DNA of 25,898 nucleotides from Actinomycetota bacterium (GCA_002731665.1 PCCJ01000024.1:1-25898); one strand, 5' to 3'. Numbered from the stretch's first letter, positions 7,268 to 14,196 are shown. The notes: generated from the letters alone by a model not told the origin. Translations and numbers: made by a program.

Positions 7268-7837
7268 TCAGCTTCGAGATTTTTTTGTTACTATGCGGTC
7301 GATCACGAAAGACCCGACTAGACCTCCCAAAAAACTTAGAAGAAGATCGCTAACCGTATCTTCGTAGGTGAGATGCAAACCGCTGGTACCACTCTTCATA
7401 ATAAGATATTCCAAGAGTTCCCAGAGAATGATAGCACTAGCTCCGAAGCCAGTACCCAATGCGATTCGATTCCATGAAGCCGCTACGCCCGGGTGAATCA
7501 TCGCCACGAAAGCAGCGCACAAAAACATCCAGTTAACGAAGTGCAACCCATCATCAAAATTTCGAATGTTATCGAACCAACCAAACAAGTTACCTAAGAG
7601 GTCCAACACGAACGGAGTTACTAGTAGCCCCGTAGGAACATACGGGAACTTCTCTTTACGTCCCTTACAAAACCAGATGATTCCCATAACCATCGCTGAC
7701 AGAGGGTAACCAACCGCTCGGGCAGCCCAGCCTTTACCTTGCAGCCGCTCCATCGGAACGAGTAATCCAACTAAAAGGCTCGCTACGAGAGCGGCTATCA
7801 TGATCCACATAGCCATACGTTGCCGGCGCTGATTCAT
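7268..7837 (-). CDS. Six-helix membrane protein, YjdF/DUF2238-like
   Basis: A 189-residue integral membrane protein. Hydrophobic segments lie at about residues 9-28, 40-57, 68-86, 98-115, 125-146 and 162-182, with a basic N-terminus (R-R-Q-R) and a basic C-terminal tail (T-K-K-S-R). Polar residues conserved in YjdF/DUF2238-type proteins appear at equivalent places: D-D-G-L-H near 95-99, W-E-L-L-E-Y near 139-144 and Y-E-D-T-V-S-D near 158-164. The function of the family is unknown. It lies upstream of the DUF1330 gene on the same strand (116 bp between the chosen coding ends), so the two may be cotranscribed, and is divergent from the hydrolase at 7921. Confidence 0.65.
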   Translation of the reverse strand: MNQRRQRMAMWIMIAALVASLLVGLLVPMERLQGKGWAARAVGYPLSAMVMGIIWFCKGRKEKFPYVPTGLLVTPFVLDLLGNLFGWFDNIRNFDDGLHFVNWMFLCAAFVAMIHPGVAASWNRIALGTGFGASAIILWELLEYLIMKSGTSGLHLTYEDTVSDLLLSFLGGLVGSFVIDRIVTKKSRS

Positions 7838-7920
7838 CTATCTTAAGAGTAGTTAGTAGCTAGGCCTTGCGCACTGAACATGGGCAATAATAAAGCATCA
7901 CAATTTTGTATAGGAGAATT

Positions 7921-8610
7921 ATGAACAGACCGATTGTTCTAGTACATGGAGCATTCCATGGAGCCTGGTGCTGGGATCGCGTTACTTCCCACTTAGACGC
8001 TGCTGGCGTTCCCTGGAGAGCACCAGATCTTCCTAGTTCCGCCAATGCAGCTTCCGGCGCAGCCATCGATGAAGATACGGCAGCAGTGGAATCAGTTCTA
8101 GATAACCTTCCCGGCGATGAGCCCGCTGTGCTTCTTGGGCATTCCAGGGGCGGAGCAGTCATTTCAGAAGCTGGGACTCATCACAGGGTCGGATCTCTTA
8201 TCTATCTGACTGCTTTGCTTCTAGAAAAAGGAGAGAATCCATCTGGTCGGATCGGGACAAGTTTGATCGAAGCAATGATAAAGAACGTTGATGGCTCTCA
8301 TAGCGCTGATGTTCCTTTAGGCACAGAACTTTTCTACAACGACTGTGATGGAGACCAGATTAGTTTCGCAACTCGTCAGTTACGACCACAAAATATCGCT
8401 CTCGATACTCGCAATTCCCGGCAAGCGTGGACTGAAAAGCCTTCTATCTATGTGGTGTGCACGCGCGATAAAGCCCTCACCCCAGATAGTCAACGTTCGA
8501 TGGCTGCCAAGGCGAACACAACACTCGAATGGGACACAGGTCATTCGCCGTTTCTTAATCGACCCGAAGTTCTCGCAGCTCTATTAATTGGCTTGAGCGT
8601 TGGATCATAG
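7921..8610 (+). CDS. Alpha/beta hydrolase, methylesterase/pheophorbidase-like
   Basis: A 229-residue serine alpha/beta hydrolase. It begins with the strand and oxyanion region V-L-V-H-G-A-F-H-G-A-W-C-W (residues 6-18), typical of the plant methylesterase/hydroxynitrile lyase-like branch and many bacterial relatives. The nucleophile is Ser75 in G-H-S-R-G-G, the acid Asp183 in C-T-R-D-K, and the base His208 in T-G-H-S-P. The cap is short, giving a smaller protein than the dehalogenase and epoxide hydrolase of this window. The frame is open from 7906 (TTG), but AGGAG at 7912-7916 just before the ATG at 7921 supports this start. It is convergent with the PhyH-like gene. An ester substrate is likely; which one cannot be told. 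Confidence 0.85.
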   Translation: MNRPIVLVHGAFHGAWCWDRVTSHLDAAGVPWRAPDLPSSANAASGAAIDEDTAAVESVLDNLPGDEPAVLLGHSRGGAVISEAGTHHRVGSLIYLTALLLEKGENPSGRIGTSLIEAMIKNVDGSHSADVPLGTELFYNDCDGDQISFATRQLRPQNIALDTRNSRQAWTEKPSIYVVCTRDKALTPDSQRSMAAKANTTLEWDTGHSPFLNRPEVLAALLIGLSVGS

Positions 8611-8617
8611 TCATAAA

Positions 8618-8651
8618 TTAAACAGTCGAAAAATATCTGTTTTGAATTTTT
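8618..8651. terminator. Weak terminator between convergent genes
   Basis: AAACAG (8620-8625) pairs with CTGTTT (8637-8642), followed on the plus strand by TGAATTTTTC. It is AT-rich with only six pairs, but lies in the 41-bp gap between two convergent stops. Confidence 0.35.
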
Positions 8652-9476
8652 CTAAGCCCAATGGATTAACGGAAACCTTTGATCGTCGTCAGGATATTGC
8701 CCTGTTACTGAACTAGTGTCTTCATCGGTAACAGTGGGGTCGCAACCTGCATGAGGAAACCATGTAACGTCATCGCCTAACCAACGAGTAGATAGAGCAG
8801 CTCGCCTTTTTGCTCCCGAATTACCTGGCGAACCATGAATAATCCAGGCTGAAAAAAAGATAGCGTCTCCTGGCTTCACATCAAATCCGATGATCTCATA
8901 CTCACTTCGAGATGCCTCAATATCGGGACATTTTTCACCCTCAAACTCTGAAGCCCAACCCTCTTTTCCATCAAAAGCTTCCGGCGCATAATATGAACCC
9001 CAAGCGAGTGATCCTTTAACAAATTCAAGAGAACTGTCTGCAACTTTTGCTTCAGTAATGGCTACCCAGGCGGAGCAAATCTGCTTTCCAAGAAAAGGCC
9101 AGTAAGGAACATCTTGGTGCCAGGGCGTCGGATTAGATGTCGAAGGTTCCTTAATTAACAGGTGATCAAAATAGAATCGAGAGGAGCTAGATTCCATTAA
9201 CGCAGCTGCTATCTCACCCACTCCAGATTTAAACACGAAATCGTTAATTACGGGATCAGTTTCCCACCGATAGCGGCTAGTGAACAAACGGCCCTCTGCA
9301 GCCCCCGGATTTGTGTCGGTAACCCACGGACCCGGATGAGCTAACTGATTATCGGCGACAGATGAAAGTTTTTCTAAACACTCAGTATTTACGACCTGTT
9401 CAATTTTAACTACGCCGTGCTCGCGGTACTCATTCTTTACTTCATCAGACACTTGCTCGTGAACCAAGATCGGCAC
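8652..9476 (-). CDS. Phytanoyl-CoA dioxygenase (PhyH) family protein
   Basis: A 274-residue non-haem Fe(II)/2-oxoglutarate-dependent dioxygenase of the PhyH superfamily, which hydroxylates diverse substrates including acyl-CoAs, ectoine and small natural products. The metal triad is visible as W-H-Q-D (His120, Asp122) and I-I-H-G-S-P-G-N (His214). Arg224/225 in R-R-A-A-L-S-T-R fits the 2-oxoglutarate-binding arginine, and the flanking P-T-P-W-H-Q-D and P-G-D-A-I-F-F segments are typical. Start is GTG at 9476 with GAGGGGG about six bases upstream, a good ribosome-binding site. It appears monocistronic, downstream of a 258-bp gap. The substrate cannot be predicted. Confidence 0.87.
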   Translation of the reverse strand: MPILVHEQVSDEVKNEYREHGVVKIEQVVNTECLEKLSSVADNQLAHPGPWVTDTNPGAAEGRLFTSRYRWETDPVINDFVFKSGVGEIAAALMESSSSRFYFDHLLIKEPSTSNPTPWHQDVPYWPFLGKQICSAWVAITEAKVADSSLEFVKGSLAWGSYYAPEAFDGKEGWASEFEGEKCPDIEASRSEYEIIGFDVKPGDAIFFSAWIIHGSPGNSGAKRRAALSTRWLGDDVTWFPHAGCDPTVTDEDTSSVTGQYPDDDQRFPLIHWA

Positions 9477-9734
9477 CGGACCCCCTCAAACAATCAATAA
9501 TCACGAAACGATAGTCACGCGCACTGCCATGCTAGCTCATTGAGACAGGCAGTGGCATTGCCTTAGAGACCGGCGCTTTGGCCAATATTGATGTCGTCAT
9601 AACGTCGGCGCCAAAGATACTAATCTCTGCACTCAGAGCAGAAACAACAGACAGTGCTGTTCGCTATGATTCGAGCAAAAGAACCTTTACATACCCAGGC
9701 CAATGCAGCCTTTATTTTTGAATTCAGCTAGCTA

Positions 9735-10064
9735 CTATGCCGCTTCTTGACAATTCTTTAGAGCTCGAGCCCTTGCGGCTACGACAGCTGTCCGCCGTTT
9801 CCAAGACTTACTCTTCCAATGAGCTAGTCGAGATCGGTTTCGGCCAACTCTCGTTCGCTTCCAATGCGCTTTGTGTTGCGGCGGCCGGTGAGCGGGCGGC
9901 GGTGCGACTATCTCATCCGCGTCTCTCTCAACGTCTAGTGCTGCCGCGAACTTAGTTAAGCGACGGAGCTCATCGTTCTCGCGATGCCTGACTGATCTTG
10001 ACTTGGCAACATAGAAGTTATGACTTCTTATTTTTTCGAAGTCGTCTACATTGGGTTTGGCCAT
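9735..10064 (-). CDS. Small basic hypothetical protein
   Basis: A 109-residue frame with the best ribosome-binding site of the window: AAGAGGAGGAG directly before the ATG at 10064. I recognise no family. The N-terminal half (1-52) is mixed charge and looks helical. A Pro-rich hinge (about 54-62) leads into a very basic C-terminal half with repeated H-W-K and S-W-K-R-R motifs. This could bind nucleic acid, or the second half could be read in a shifted frame: one alternative frame after residue 52 gives a short acidic tail instead. The antisense frame at 9737-9955 is open across the same DNA but lacks a comparable start site. It stands alone between long intergenic stretches and is divergent from the 38-aa peptide gene at 10445. 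Confidence 0.55.
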   Translation of the reverse strand: MAKPNVDDFEKIRSHNFYVAKSRSVRHRENDELRRLTKFAAALDVERDADEIVAPPPAHRPPQHKAHWKRTRVGRNRSRLAHWKSKSWKRRTAVVAARARALKNCQEAA

Positions 10065-10444
10065 TGCTCCTCCTCTTGCTGTTCCTGATGGATTAGCTTT
10101 TAGATGAAACTATTTACCGTTACTTTAATCCTAGTCGCAGTTCATGGGTCCACCGCGCCAACACGTCAGAAGTAGTCGCGACCGGGTGCGCTCGTTGAGA
10201 TTCTGACTTACCTGAGCTCGACAATTAAGATTTTCATGTCGACTCTATTGTTAGTAACGCCTGTCGTAGTAACGCTACTCAACTAACGATCTTCGAGCAT
10301 CGGCATCGAGCCGCCGCCTCTATCGCAATCAAATTCGCTTTATTTAGACTCATAAATTTTTGATGTGTCGTTGGTCACGAATGGACGCGGCAACCTGTCT
10401 CTCTGCATATCTTGATAGGACACGAGTTAAGGAAAGGCAGAGCA
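10065..10444. other. Long divergent intergenic region with repeated TAGTAACGC
   Basis: This 380-bp region separates the minus-strand basic protein gene from the plus-strand peptide gene and no coding sequence was seen in it. It contains two direct copies of TAGTAACGC (10252-10260 and 10267-10275) inside an inverted pair GTTAGT (10250-10255) / ACTAAC (10282-10287), which could be an operator. It also contains the 15-bp motif at 10364-10378 shared with the other peptide gene. Confidence 0.4.
10364..10378 (+). promoter_or_regulatory. Shared upstream motif TGTGTCGTTGGTCAC
   Basis: This 15-mer differs at one base from the 15-mer at 13974-13988. Both lie on the same strand upstream of the two paralogous 38-aa peptide genes, ending 66 and 44 bases before the start codons. 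A pyrimidine-rich stretch containing TATC follows in both. It may be a promoter element or activator site. The rest of the two upstream regions does not align, so the match is not simply recent duplication. Confidence 0.5.
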
Positions 10445-10561
10445 ATGACTATTCTAAAACTAATGACCAATAAGCTTTTCGGTGGGAAAGAACCTCGAAG
10501 TTTTTATGAGACTAAACAATCTCATTTGAGTCAACAGCTCGGACCAAGATCATATTCCTGA
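10445..10561 (+). CDS. 38-aa small protein, paralogue 1 (G-K-E ... Q-Q-L-G-P-R-x-Y family)
   Basis: ATG at 10445 to TGA at 10559-10561 encodes 38 residues. AAGGAAAGG about 8-15 bases upstream is a good ribosome-binding site. The N-terminus is a short amphipathic basic stretch (T-I-L-K-L-M-T-N-K-L-F-G-G-K-E), and the C-terminal half reads S-F-Y-E-T-K-Q-S-H-L-S-Q-Q-L-G-P-R-S-Y-S. The peptide at 14033-14149 has the same length and shares 16 of 24 positions from G-K-E to the final Tyr, while the codons differ at many third positions (for example CTC/CTA, GGA/GGT, CCA/CCT). That pattern argues for selection on the protein. An intrinsic terminator follows at 10625. The function is unknown. No maturation enzyme lies nearby, so a RiPP precursor is possible but unsupported. 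Confidence 0.75.
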   Translation: MTILKLMTNKLFGGKEPRSFYETKQSHLSQQLGPRSYS

Positions 10562-10624
10562 TCTACTCGTGATATCTGAAGATCGCTTGCCTTCCAAAGC
10601 GATACCCAGGTTGATTATTTGCGG

Positions 10625-10657
10625 GCCAGCCCTTCGGGGCTGGCTCTTTCACTTTTT
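10625..10657 (+). terminator. Intrinsic terminator with UUCG tetraloop
   Basis: GCCAGCCC (10625-10632) pairs perfectly with GGGCTGGC (10637-10644) around a TTCG loop closed by C-G, followed by TCTTTCACTTTTT. It lies 63 bases after the stop of the first 38-aa gene and would define a transcript holding only that gene. Confidence 0.88.
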
Positions 10658-10788
10658 AATCGAGTACAGTATTCTGCTGGCACAGAGGTCTACTGCAGCA
10701 TTTCCGCATCCTCATATTGGTAGCCTCGGCGCGTAAACGAATTGCAATTGAGTACGTCAACTTTACGAATCGCTGCGAGGAACAGAAC

Positions 10789-11259
10789 ATGCCTTCACTT
10801 ATCCCATGCAACGAAAGATGGTACGAAGACTTTACGGAAGGTGAATCATTTCTTCTCGGTAGCGTTGAAATGGTCGAGAAAGAAATGCTCGATTTCGCAA
10901 ATCAGTTTGATCCTCAACGGTTTCACATTGATCCCGAAGCCGCATCTAAAACTCTCTACGGAGGTTTAATAGCTTCCGGTTGGCATACCGGTTCCTTAAT
11001 GATGAAATTAACTGCCGAAGGGTTCTTGGGTGAACATAGCGTCGGTTCAACTGGACTTTCAGAGTTGTCATGGCCGTCCGCTGTCCGAGTTGGAGACATT
11101 CTTAGGCTCAAGATTGAAATTTTAAGTAAGCGGGTTAGCGGTTCGAGACCAAATCTAGGTTTCATTGAGCTTAAAACTCAGATGATTAAACAAAACGATG
11201 AAATAGCGGTGCAAACTGTAGGAACGTTACTAATAGAAAGAAAAAGTGTTTCTGATTAG
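10789..11259 (+). CDS. MaoC-like (R)-specific enoyl-CoA hydratase/dehydratase
   Basis: A 156-residue hot-dog-fold protein of the MaoC/PhaJ type, which adds water to enoyl-CoA or dehydrates 3-hydroxyacyl-CoA. The hydratase motif is F-A-N-Q-F-D-P-Q-R-F-H-I-D-P-E-A-A, with Asp41 and His46 as the likely catalytic pair, followed by Y-G-G-L-I-A-S-G-W-H-T. A later G-x-S-E-L-S-W-P-S-A-V-R-V-G-D segment is also typical. The frame is open from 10717, but GAGG at 10777-10780 is eight bases before the ATG at 10789 and the family starts here. It follows the peptide-gene terminator and so has its own promoter. It is convergent with the TauD-like gene, and no terminator was seen in the 228-bp gap. Confidence 0.86.
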   Translation: MPSLIPCNERWYEDFTEGESFLLGSVEMVEKEMLDFANQFDPQRFHIDPEAASKTLYGGLIASGWHTGSLMMKLTAEGFLGEHSVGSTGLSELSWPSAVRVGDILRLKIEILSKRVSGSRPNLGFIELKTQMIKQNDEIAVQTVGTLLIERKSVSD

Positions 11260-11487
11260 AAGCTCTTCACCTCATGATTTCGAGGCGTTAAATTAACATG
11301 CCGAAAATTAGAGTTCACAACCCTCTCCTCACGTAGATAACCCCGAGCAAGCAGAAACAAACGTCAACCGGCATGCATTTCGTGATAGTTCAGCAAATAT
11401 CTGCCACATCTTCTTCGAGCTATTCAGCAATCAACTAGTTCGAAACGCGTTTAAATCCAACAAGAAATTTCGAGCGGACTACACGGA

Positions 11488-12342
11488 CTACTCGTGGAGC
11501 GTTATTCCAGTTCCACGCACTCTTGTTTGCCTCATATTTCGGCGAAAGCGGTCAGCGTCATAACCAGTACCTCGATGCAGAACGCACCGATTGTCCCAAA
11601 AAATTGTATCGCCGGGCTCCCAACTGTGAGACCACCGATTTCTTGGCTCCGTAGCAAAATCATTAAGCTCATCAATCAAACGACGGCTCTCAATACCACT
11701 CCATCCGACAATCGAACGGGCATGTGAACCAAGGTAATAGTTGCAGATGCCATTACTAGGGTTAGTTCTGACCAGCTTCTGTTCCACTGGGGGCAAAGAT
11801 GCCGCATGATTATCATCAACCGGCGCAGTCTTAGTCCGGCTAAATACATAGTCATGGAGAACATGAAGATCGTTAATCGCGGTCTGTTTCGCAGCGTCTA
11901 ATCGTTTGTATGCAGCTCTCTGACTCACAAACTCAGTTTCGCCTCCCTCCGCAGGAACTTCATAGGCATGAAGAATCGATATATAGGAAGGCACTAGCCT
12001 AAAAGACGAATCTGAATGCCAAAGATTATTACCCTTAAGCGCTCGAGTCTGTGGATCCGACTCTCCACGTTTTCTATTGTCGTCAATAACGTTACCAACG
12101 GTACCTATGTAAATTTTTTCGCCCGTTCGGCCAAACGCAATGTGGCTTTCCTCCGGTTCGCCGAACGATCTAGTCAATGCCATCTGAGCTTTATCGCTCA
12201 TATTCTGTTCAGGGAATAGCAAAACTGAATGTTCGTCAATCGCTGCTCTCAAGCTCGTGATCTGGTGAGAAGCTAACGGCAGAGCCAAATCGATGCCAGT
12301 AATCTTCGCACCGAAGTCATCATGAAGAGCTTCGATTCTCAT
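11488..12342 (-). CDS. TauD/TfdA family 2-oxoglutarate-dependent dioxygenase
   Basis: An Fe(II)/2-oxoglutarate dioxygenase of the TauD/TfdA family (284 residues from the chosen start). From this start, H-S-D in L-W-H-S-D-S-S-F gives the first two metal ligands (His109, Asp111), and V-L-H-R-G-T the third (about His256). R-R-N-M-R-Q-T-R-V holds the 2-oxoglutarate-binding arginine. The N-terminal G-A-K-I-T-G-I-D-L motif is characteristic. The frame is open ten codons further up to a GTG at 12372, but the ATG at 12342 matches the usual family start; neither has a clear ribosome-binding site. It is the last gene of a likely three-gene minus-strand unit with the TIGR03084 and DMSP-lyase-like genes. 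The substrate is unknown; taurine is one of many possibilities. Confidence 0.87.
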   Translation of the reverse strand: MRIEALHDDFGAKITGIDLALPLASHQITSLRAAIDEHSVLLFPEQNMSDKAQMALTRSFGEPEESHIAFGRTGEKIYIGTVGNVIDDNRKRGESDPQTRALKGNNLWHSDSSFRLVPSYISILHAYEVPAEGGETEFVSQRAAYKRLDAAKQTAINDLHVLHDYVFSRTKTAPVDDNHAASLPPVEQKLVRTNPSNGICNYYLGSHARSIVGWSGIESRRLIDELNDFATEPRNRWSHSWEPGDTIFWDNRCVLHRGTGYDADRFRRNMRQTRVRGTGITLHE

Positions 12343-12452
12343 GGGAATAGCTTGACATACGAGATGCCACAATGCGAGCTTCGCTTATGTCTAATAACAT
12401 TCCGTAGCACAGCGAAAGCCCTATCAACCAGCGGTGTAGAAGCTGTTTTCTT

Positions 12453-13241
12453 TCAGGCTATATCGCTTATTCGCGGAGGCTCAATCCAAGGTTGTGCGAT
12501 TTGCATCCACTCAGCTGCTAGGTCTCCTTCGGTCTTAACTGCAGACTCGTCGACCGGGACTCGCCTTGTTATAACCTTACAAAACTCATAGGCGGTTGAG
12601 TGCACGCGGTCTGCGGCATCCTCTGGTCCCCAAACCCATTGCTCCCCACTTGGACTCATAAGCTCAACCCGCACTGGTTGGGTTGGTGGAGACAACCCTC
12701 GGTTAAGGTAACTAAACTCGCGAGTGACGACACCGATATGGGCAATGTGTCGAAGGCGGTCTGTTTGCGGATAATCACAACCGAAAGTATCGGCTAAGTC
12801 ATGGGAATGTGTCCAAGTTTCTAGTAGCCGACTCGTTGCCAACGACCGAGCGCCGATGTCTGGGCCCAGCCAAGTTATGCGGGATTTCGGGTCTGAGGTC
12901 CGCAAACCTTCGATCATTTCCATACGACCGTTGAGAAACCATTCCCAGAGTTGACAGCCCGTCATTGTCTGAACCTCGGAACCACCTAACCCGTTAGCTG
13001 ATACCTCGCCGTTAGCTAAGCTCTCGCGCATTACAGCAAACGTTTTTGGATCCTTGACCGCTAGGCAACACAGCAAATCGGTGCTACCAAGATGGAGAAT
13101 AGTTTCATGACTATCCCAACCCTCCGCGACCGTAGGTGCTCTCCACTGCTCTTCATCTAAGGAACCAACAACGTTTGATAGAGCCACAGTCTCTGCTTCA
13201 AGGTCATCGCAAATCGGATCCACAGAAAAAGTGTAGTCCAA
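12453..13241 (-). CDS. TIGR03084 family, maleylpyruvate-isomerase-like (DinB fold) protein
   Basis: A 262-residue protein of the actinobacterial TIGR03084 group, related to mycothiol-dependent maleylpyruvate isomerase. The N-terminal four-helix DinB-like domain carries a metal site made by His50 and the E-x-x-x-H pair Glu141/His145 in L-E-T-W-T-H. Family hallmarks include A-E-G-W-D, I-T-W-L-G-P, a histidine-rich R-L-R-H-I-A-H-I-G segment, W-V-W-G-P-E-D-A-A and the C-terminal I-A-Q-P-W. The start is a TTG at 13241; a GTG six codons later is an alternative, and neither has a good ribosome-binding site. It lies 53 bp after the DMSP-lyase-like gene. The reaction of TIGR03084 proteins is not established; thiol-dependent chemistry is inferred from the relatives. 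Confidence 0.86.
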   Translation of the reverse strand: MDYTFSVDPICDDLEAETVALSNVVGSLDEEQWRAPTVAEGWDSHETILHLGSTDLLCCLAVKDPKTFAVMRESLANGEVSANGLGGSEVQTMTGCQLWEWFLNGRMEMIEGLRTSDPKSRITWLGPDIGARSLATSRLLETWTHSHDLADTFGCDYPQTDRLRHIAHIGVVTREFSYLNRGLSPPTQPVRVELMSPSGEQWVWGPEDAADRVHSTAYEFCKVITRRVPVDESAVKTEGDLAAEWMQIAQPWIEPPRISDIA

Positions 13242-13294
13242 TATCAGCGAGGTCAGTAACGCAGAAAATCCATGGAAGAACCCAACTCTTGCCT

Positions 13295-13897
13295 CTAGGC
13301 TCTCGCTACTTCAAATCCCCAAAGTACATACAACGCAACAAGTGGAGTGTCGCCAGCTTGAACCGTGTGTAAATCAAAAGGGTGGTTGTATAAAACTGAC
13401 TCGGGTTTTACTTCAACCAGTGCTTTGGCGCCACCATATCTCCATTGCGCTGTGCCTGAAATAGTTAGATACATCTCTTGCGGAGGATGGTTATGAATCG
13501 GATACGAGCAACCACGGTCAACATACATTATTCCGACTTCTAGGCCTGGTAAATCAAAGGCATCAGACAAAACGCATAGCGCTCTTTCTCTGCCTCTATC
13601 TTTCCAACGCTCAGACTCAACCCATCGCAATGACGATGCAAATTCAGTGAACTCACGTGCTCGAGGCGTGTCGCAGACATCGCCGAGGTTCTGTAAAGCA
13701 GTTAGCTGCTTAGCTTCATAAGCTATCGGTGCCGCTTTCTCGATCGCCGATCGAAGTTGCCAAGCACCTTCTTTTGCTATCGCTTCGCTCGGGAGTGAAA
13801 TAGCGCTATCCGCCGCGCTGATTAACCAAGTGCGTATTTTGTCGTGGTCTTGAAGCACGTTCATAATCTCACCTGCAACCTCGAATTCTGAAATCAT
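13295..13897 (-). CDS. Cupin DMSP lyase-like protein (dimethylpropiothetin dethiomethylase)
   Basis: A 200-residue protein with a helical N-terminal half and a C-terminal cupin resembling DddL/DddQ/DddK-type DMSP lyases, which split dimethylsulfoniopropionate into dimethyl sulfide and acrylate. The cupin begins at S-Y-P-I-H-N-H-P-P-Q-E-M-Y (His135, His137, Glu141, Tyr143), continues through S-G-T-A-Q-W, and has the second motif near H-P-F-D-L-H-T-V (His177), then T-P-L-V-A-L-Y-V-L-W-G. The Tyr close after the metal-binding Glu and the W-R-Y-G-G turn fit the lyase group. The ATG at 13897 lacks a close ribosome-binding site; the ATG at 13864, preceded by AGGTGAG, is a good alternative (189 residues). 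It leads a probable operon with TIGR03084 and TauD genes. Other cupin functions remain possible. Confidence 0.7.
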   Translation of the reverse strand: MISEFEVAGEIMNVLQDHDKIRTWLISAADSAISLPSEAIAKEGAWQLRSAIEKAAPIAYEAKQLTALQNLGDVCDTPRAREFTEFASSLRWVESERWKDRGRERALCVLSDAFDLPGLEVGIMYVDRGCSYPIHNHPPQEMYLTISGTAQWRYGGAKALVEVKPESVLYNHPFDLHTVQAGDTPLVALYVLWGFEVARA

Positions 13898-13973
13898 AAA
13901 CGCTGGCGATCGAATCTCCTCTTTGTCGTTTCACCCTCTACATAAAACGTTTGCCTTTTATTACGATTAGCGC

Positions 13974-13988
13974 TGTGTCGTTTGTCAC
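13974..13988 (+). promoter_or_regulatory. Shared upstream motif TGTGTCGTTTGTCAC
   Basis: One-base variant of the 15-mer at 10364-10378, located 44 bases before the start of the second 38-aa peptide gene and on the same strand. A weaker partial copy, TTGTCGTTTCAC, begins at 13923. All lie in the 135-bp divergent region shared with the DMSP-lyase-like gene, so the site could act on either gene. Confidence 0.5.
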
Positions 13989-14032
13989 TTCTTAGACTTT
14001 CTACTTCTCTCATTCCTTATCGTGAAACCACT

Positions 14033-14149
14033 ATGAAAAAGTCACTTTCGAAACTCACTTATAAAGCGCTCACAGGGAAAGAAGCTCCAAGCTTTTATGA
14101 CTCCAAGAGAGCGCATCAAAATCAGCAACTAGGTCCTCGTAACTACTAG
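14033..14149 (+). CDS. 38-aa small protein, paralogue 2 (G-K-E ... Q-Q-L-G-P-R-x-Y family)
   Basis: ATG at 14033 to TAG at 14147-14149 encodes 38 residues. The basic amphipathic N-terminus (K-K-S-L-S-K-L-T-Y-K-A-L-T-G-K-E) is followed by A-P-S-F-Y-D-S-K-R-A-H-Q-N and Q-Q-L-G-P-R-N-Y at the very C-terminus. The peptide is clearly paralogous to that at 10445-10561. The ribosome-binding site is poor (GTGAAACC). There are no Cys residues and no membrane-spanning segment. It is divergent from the DMSP-lyase-like gene and followed within 20 bases by two tandem terminators, so it forms its own short transcript. The function is unknown; a conserved small regulatory, ribosome-associated or membrane-surface protein would all fit. 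Confidence 0.73.
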   Translation: MKKSLSKLTYKALTGKEAPSFYDSKRAHQNQQLGPRNY

Positions 14150-14166
14150 TCGCTTACAAAGCTTAA

Positions 14167-14196
14167 GTCGGTGGCCCCCCTTCCACCGGCTTTCTT
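14167..14196 (+). terminator. Intrinsic terminator after the second 38-aa gene
   Basis: GTCGGTGG (14167-14174) pairs with CCACCGGC (14183-14190; one T-G pair) around an eight-base loop, followed by TTTCTT. It starts 18 bases after the peptide stop codon. Confidence 0.75.

Noticed and set aside
7860..8162. 100-aa minus-strand open frame over the start of the alpha/beta hydrolase
   Set aside because: The plus strand carries complete hydrolase motifs in this region; the minus frame is low in structure and has no family resemblance.
9737..9955. 72-aa plus-strand open frame antisense to the basic 109-aa protein
   Set aside because: It has no ribosome-binding site comparable to AAGAGGAGGAG on the other strand, and its residues follow from the complement of the basic gene.
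10445..14149. The 38-aa proteins as confirmed RiPP precursors
   Set aside because: No YcaO, radical SAM, lanthionine synthetase, ATP-grasp ligase, peptidase or export gene is in the window, and there is no Cys/Ser/Thr-rich core; kept only as one possibility.
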